From contig CAYHZL010000195.1 of the NCBI GenBank assembly GCA_964361075.1, positions 1 to 6,329 of the forward strand: DNA of 6,329 bases. Direction: 5' to 3'. Source of the DNA: CAYHZL01 sp964361075 (GTDB lineage: Bacteria; Bacteroidota; Ignavibacteria; UBA10030; UBA8401). The notes below the pieces were generated by a model. The model had not been told where the DNA came from and did no database searches. It worked only from the letters and a program-made list of their open reading frames with translations. A program made the position numbers and the translations under genes. Positions 6,313 through 6,329 of the stretch are shown here, one piece after another (the stretch's first letter is position 1; the number at the start of each line of letters is the position of its first letter).

Positions 6313-6329
6313 ATAACTGATGCTACGCA
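6313..6329 (+). other. Right-edge tail with possible next start codon
   Basis: Only 17 bases remain after the cheY-like stop. An ATG at 6320 opens a frame (M-L-R) to the edge, but no Shine-Dalgarno sequence precedes it. There is no terminator before the edge, so the operon may continue. Confidence 0.25.

Overview
The window holds six genes, all on the + strand, and every one looks like a bacterial signal-transduction component. The sequence is AT-leaning (about 40% GC by eye). Some genes have a good Shine-Dalgarno sequence and others have none. The gene content is a soluble hybrid kinase with an NtrC-type regulator and a HEAT-repeat protein beside cheR and cheY. This would suit a free-living member of the Bacteroidota/Chlorobiota/Ignavibacteriota (FCB) group, but the taxonomic guess is weak because no marker gene is present.

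Left module (1-2865): a two-gene two-component unit with a 4-base ATGA overlap. The first gene is cut by the left edge and encodes a soluble receiver-PAS-HisKA-HATPase histidine kinase. The second encodes a complete NtrC-family, sigma-54-dependent response regulator (receiver, AAA+ with GAFTGA, Fis-type HTH). Two hairpins follow the stop codon. The second has a perfect 11-bp stem and a T-tract, and is a convincing intrinsic terminator.

Spacer (2866-3168): about 300 bases with no credible gene. It holds the hairpins, two further short dyads sharing the CGAAT/ATTCG half-sequence, and a sequence close to the sigma-54 -24/-12 consensus just before the next gene.

Right module (3169-6312): four closely spaced genes that look like one operon. 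They are a degenerate single-domain receiver, a 466-residue HEAT-repeat protein, CheR methyltransferase and a canonical CheY-like receiver. No CheA, CheW, CheB or chemoreceptor is in the window, although the cluster may continue to the right.

The most interesting hypothesis is that the NtrC-type regulator of the left module switches on the CheR/CheY/HEAT operon through the sigma-54-like promoter. That would couple a PAS-sensing kinase to expression of a chemosensory accessory module. This is inference from adjacency and one imperfect promoter match.
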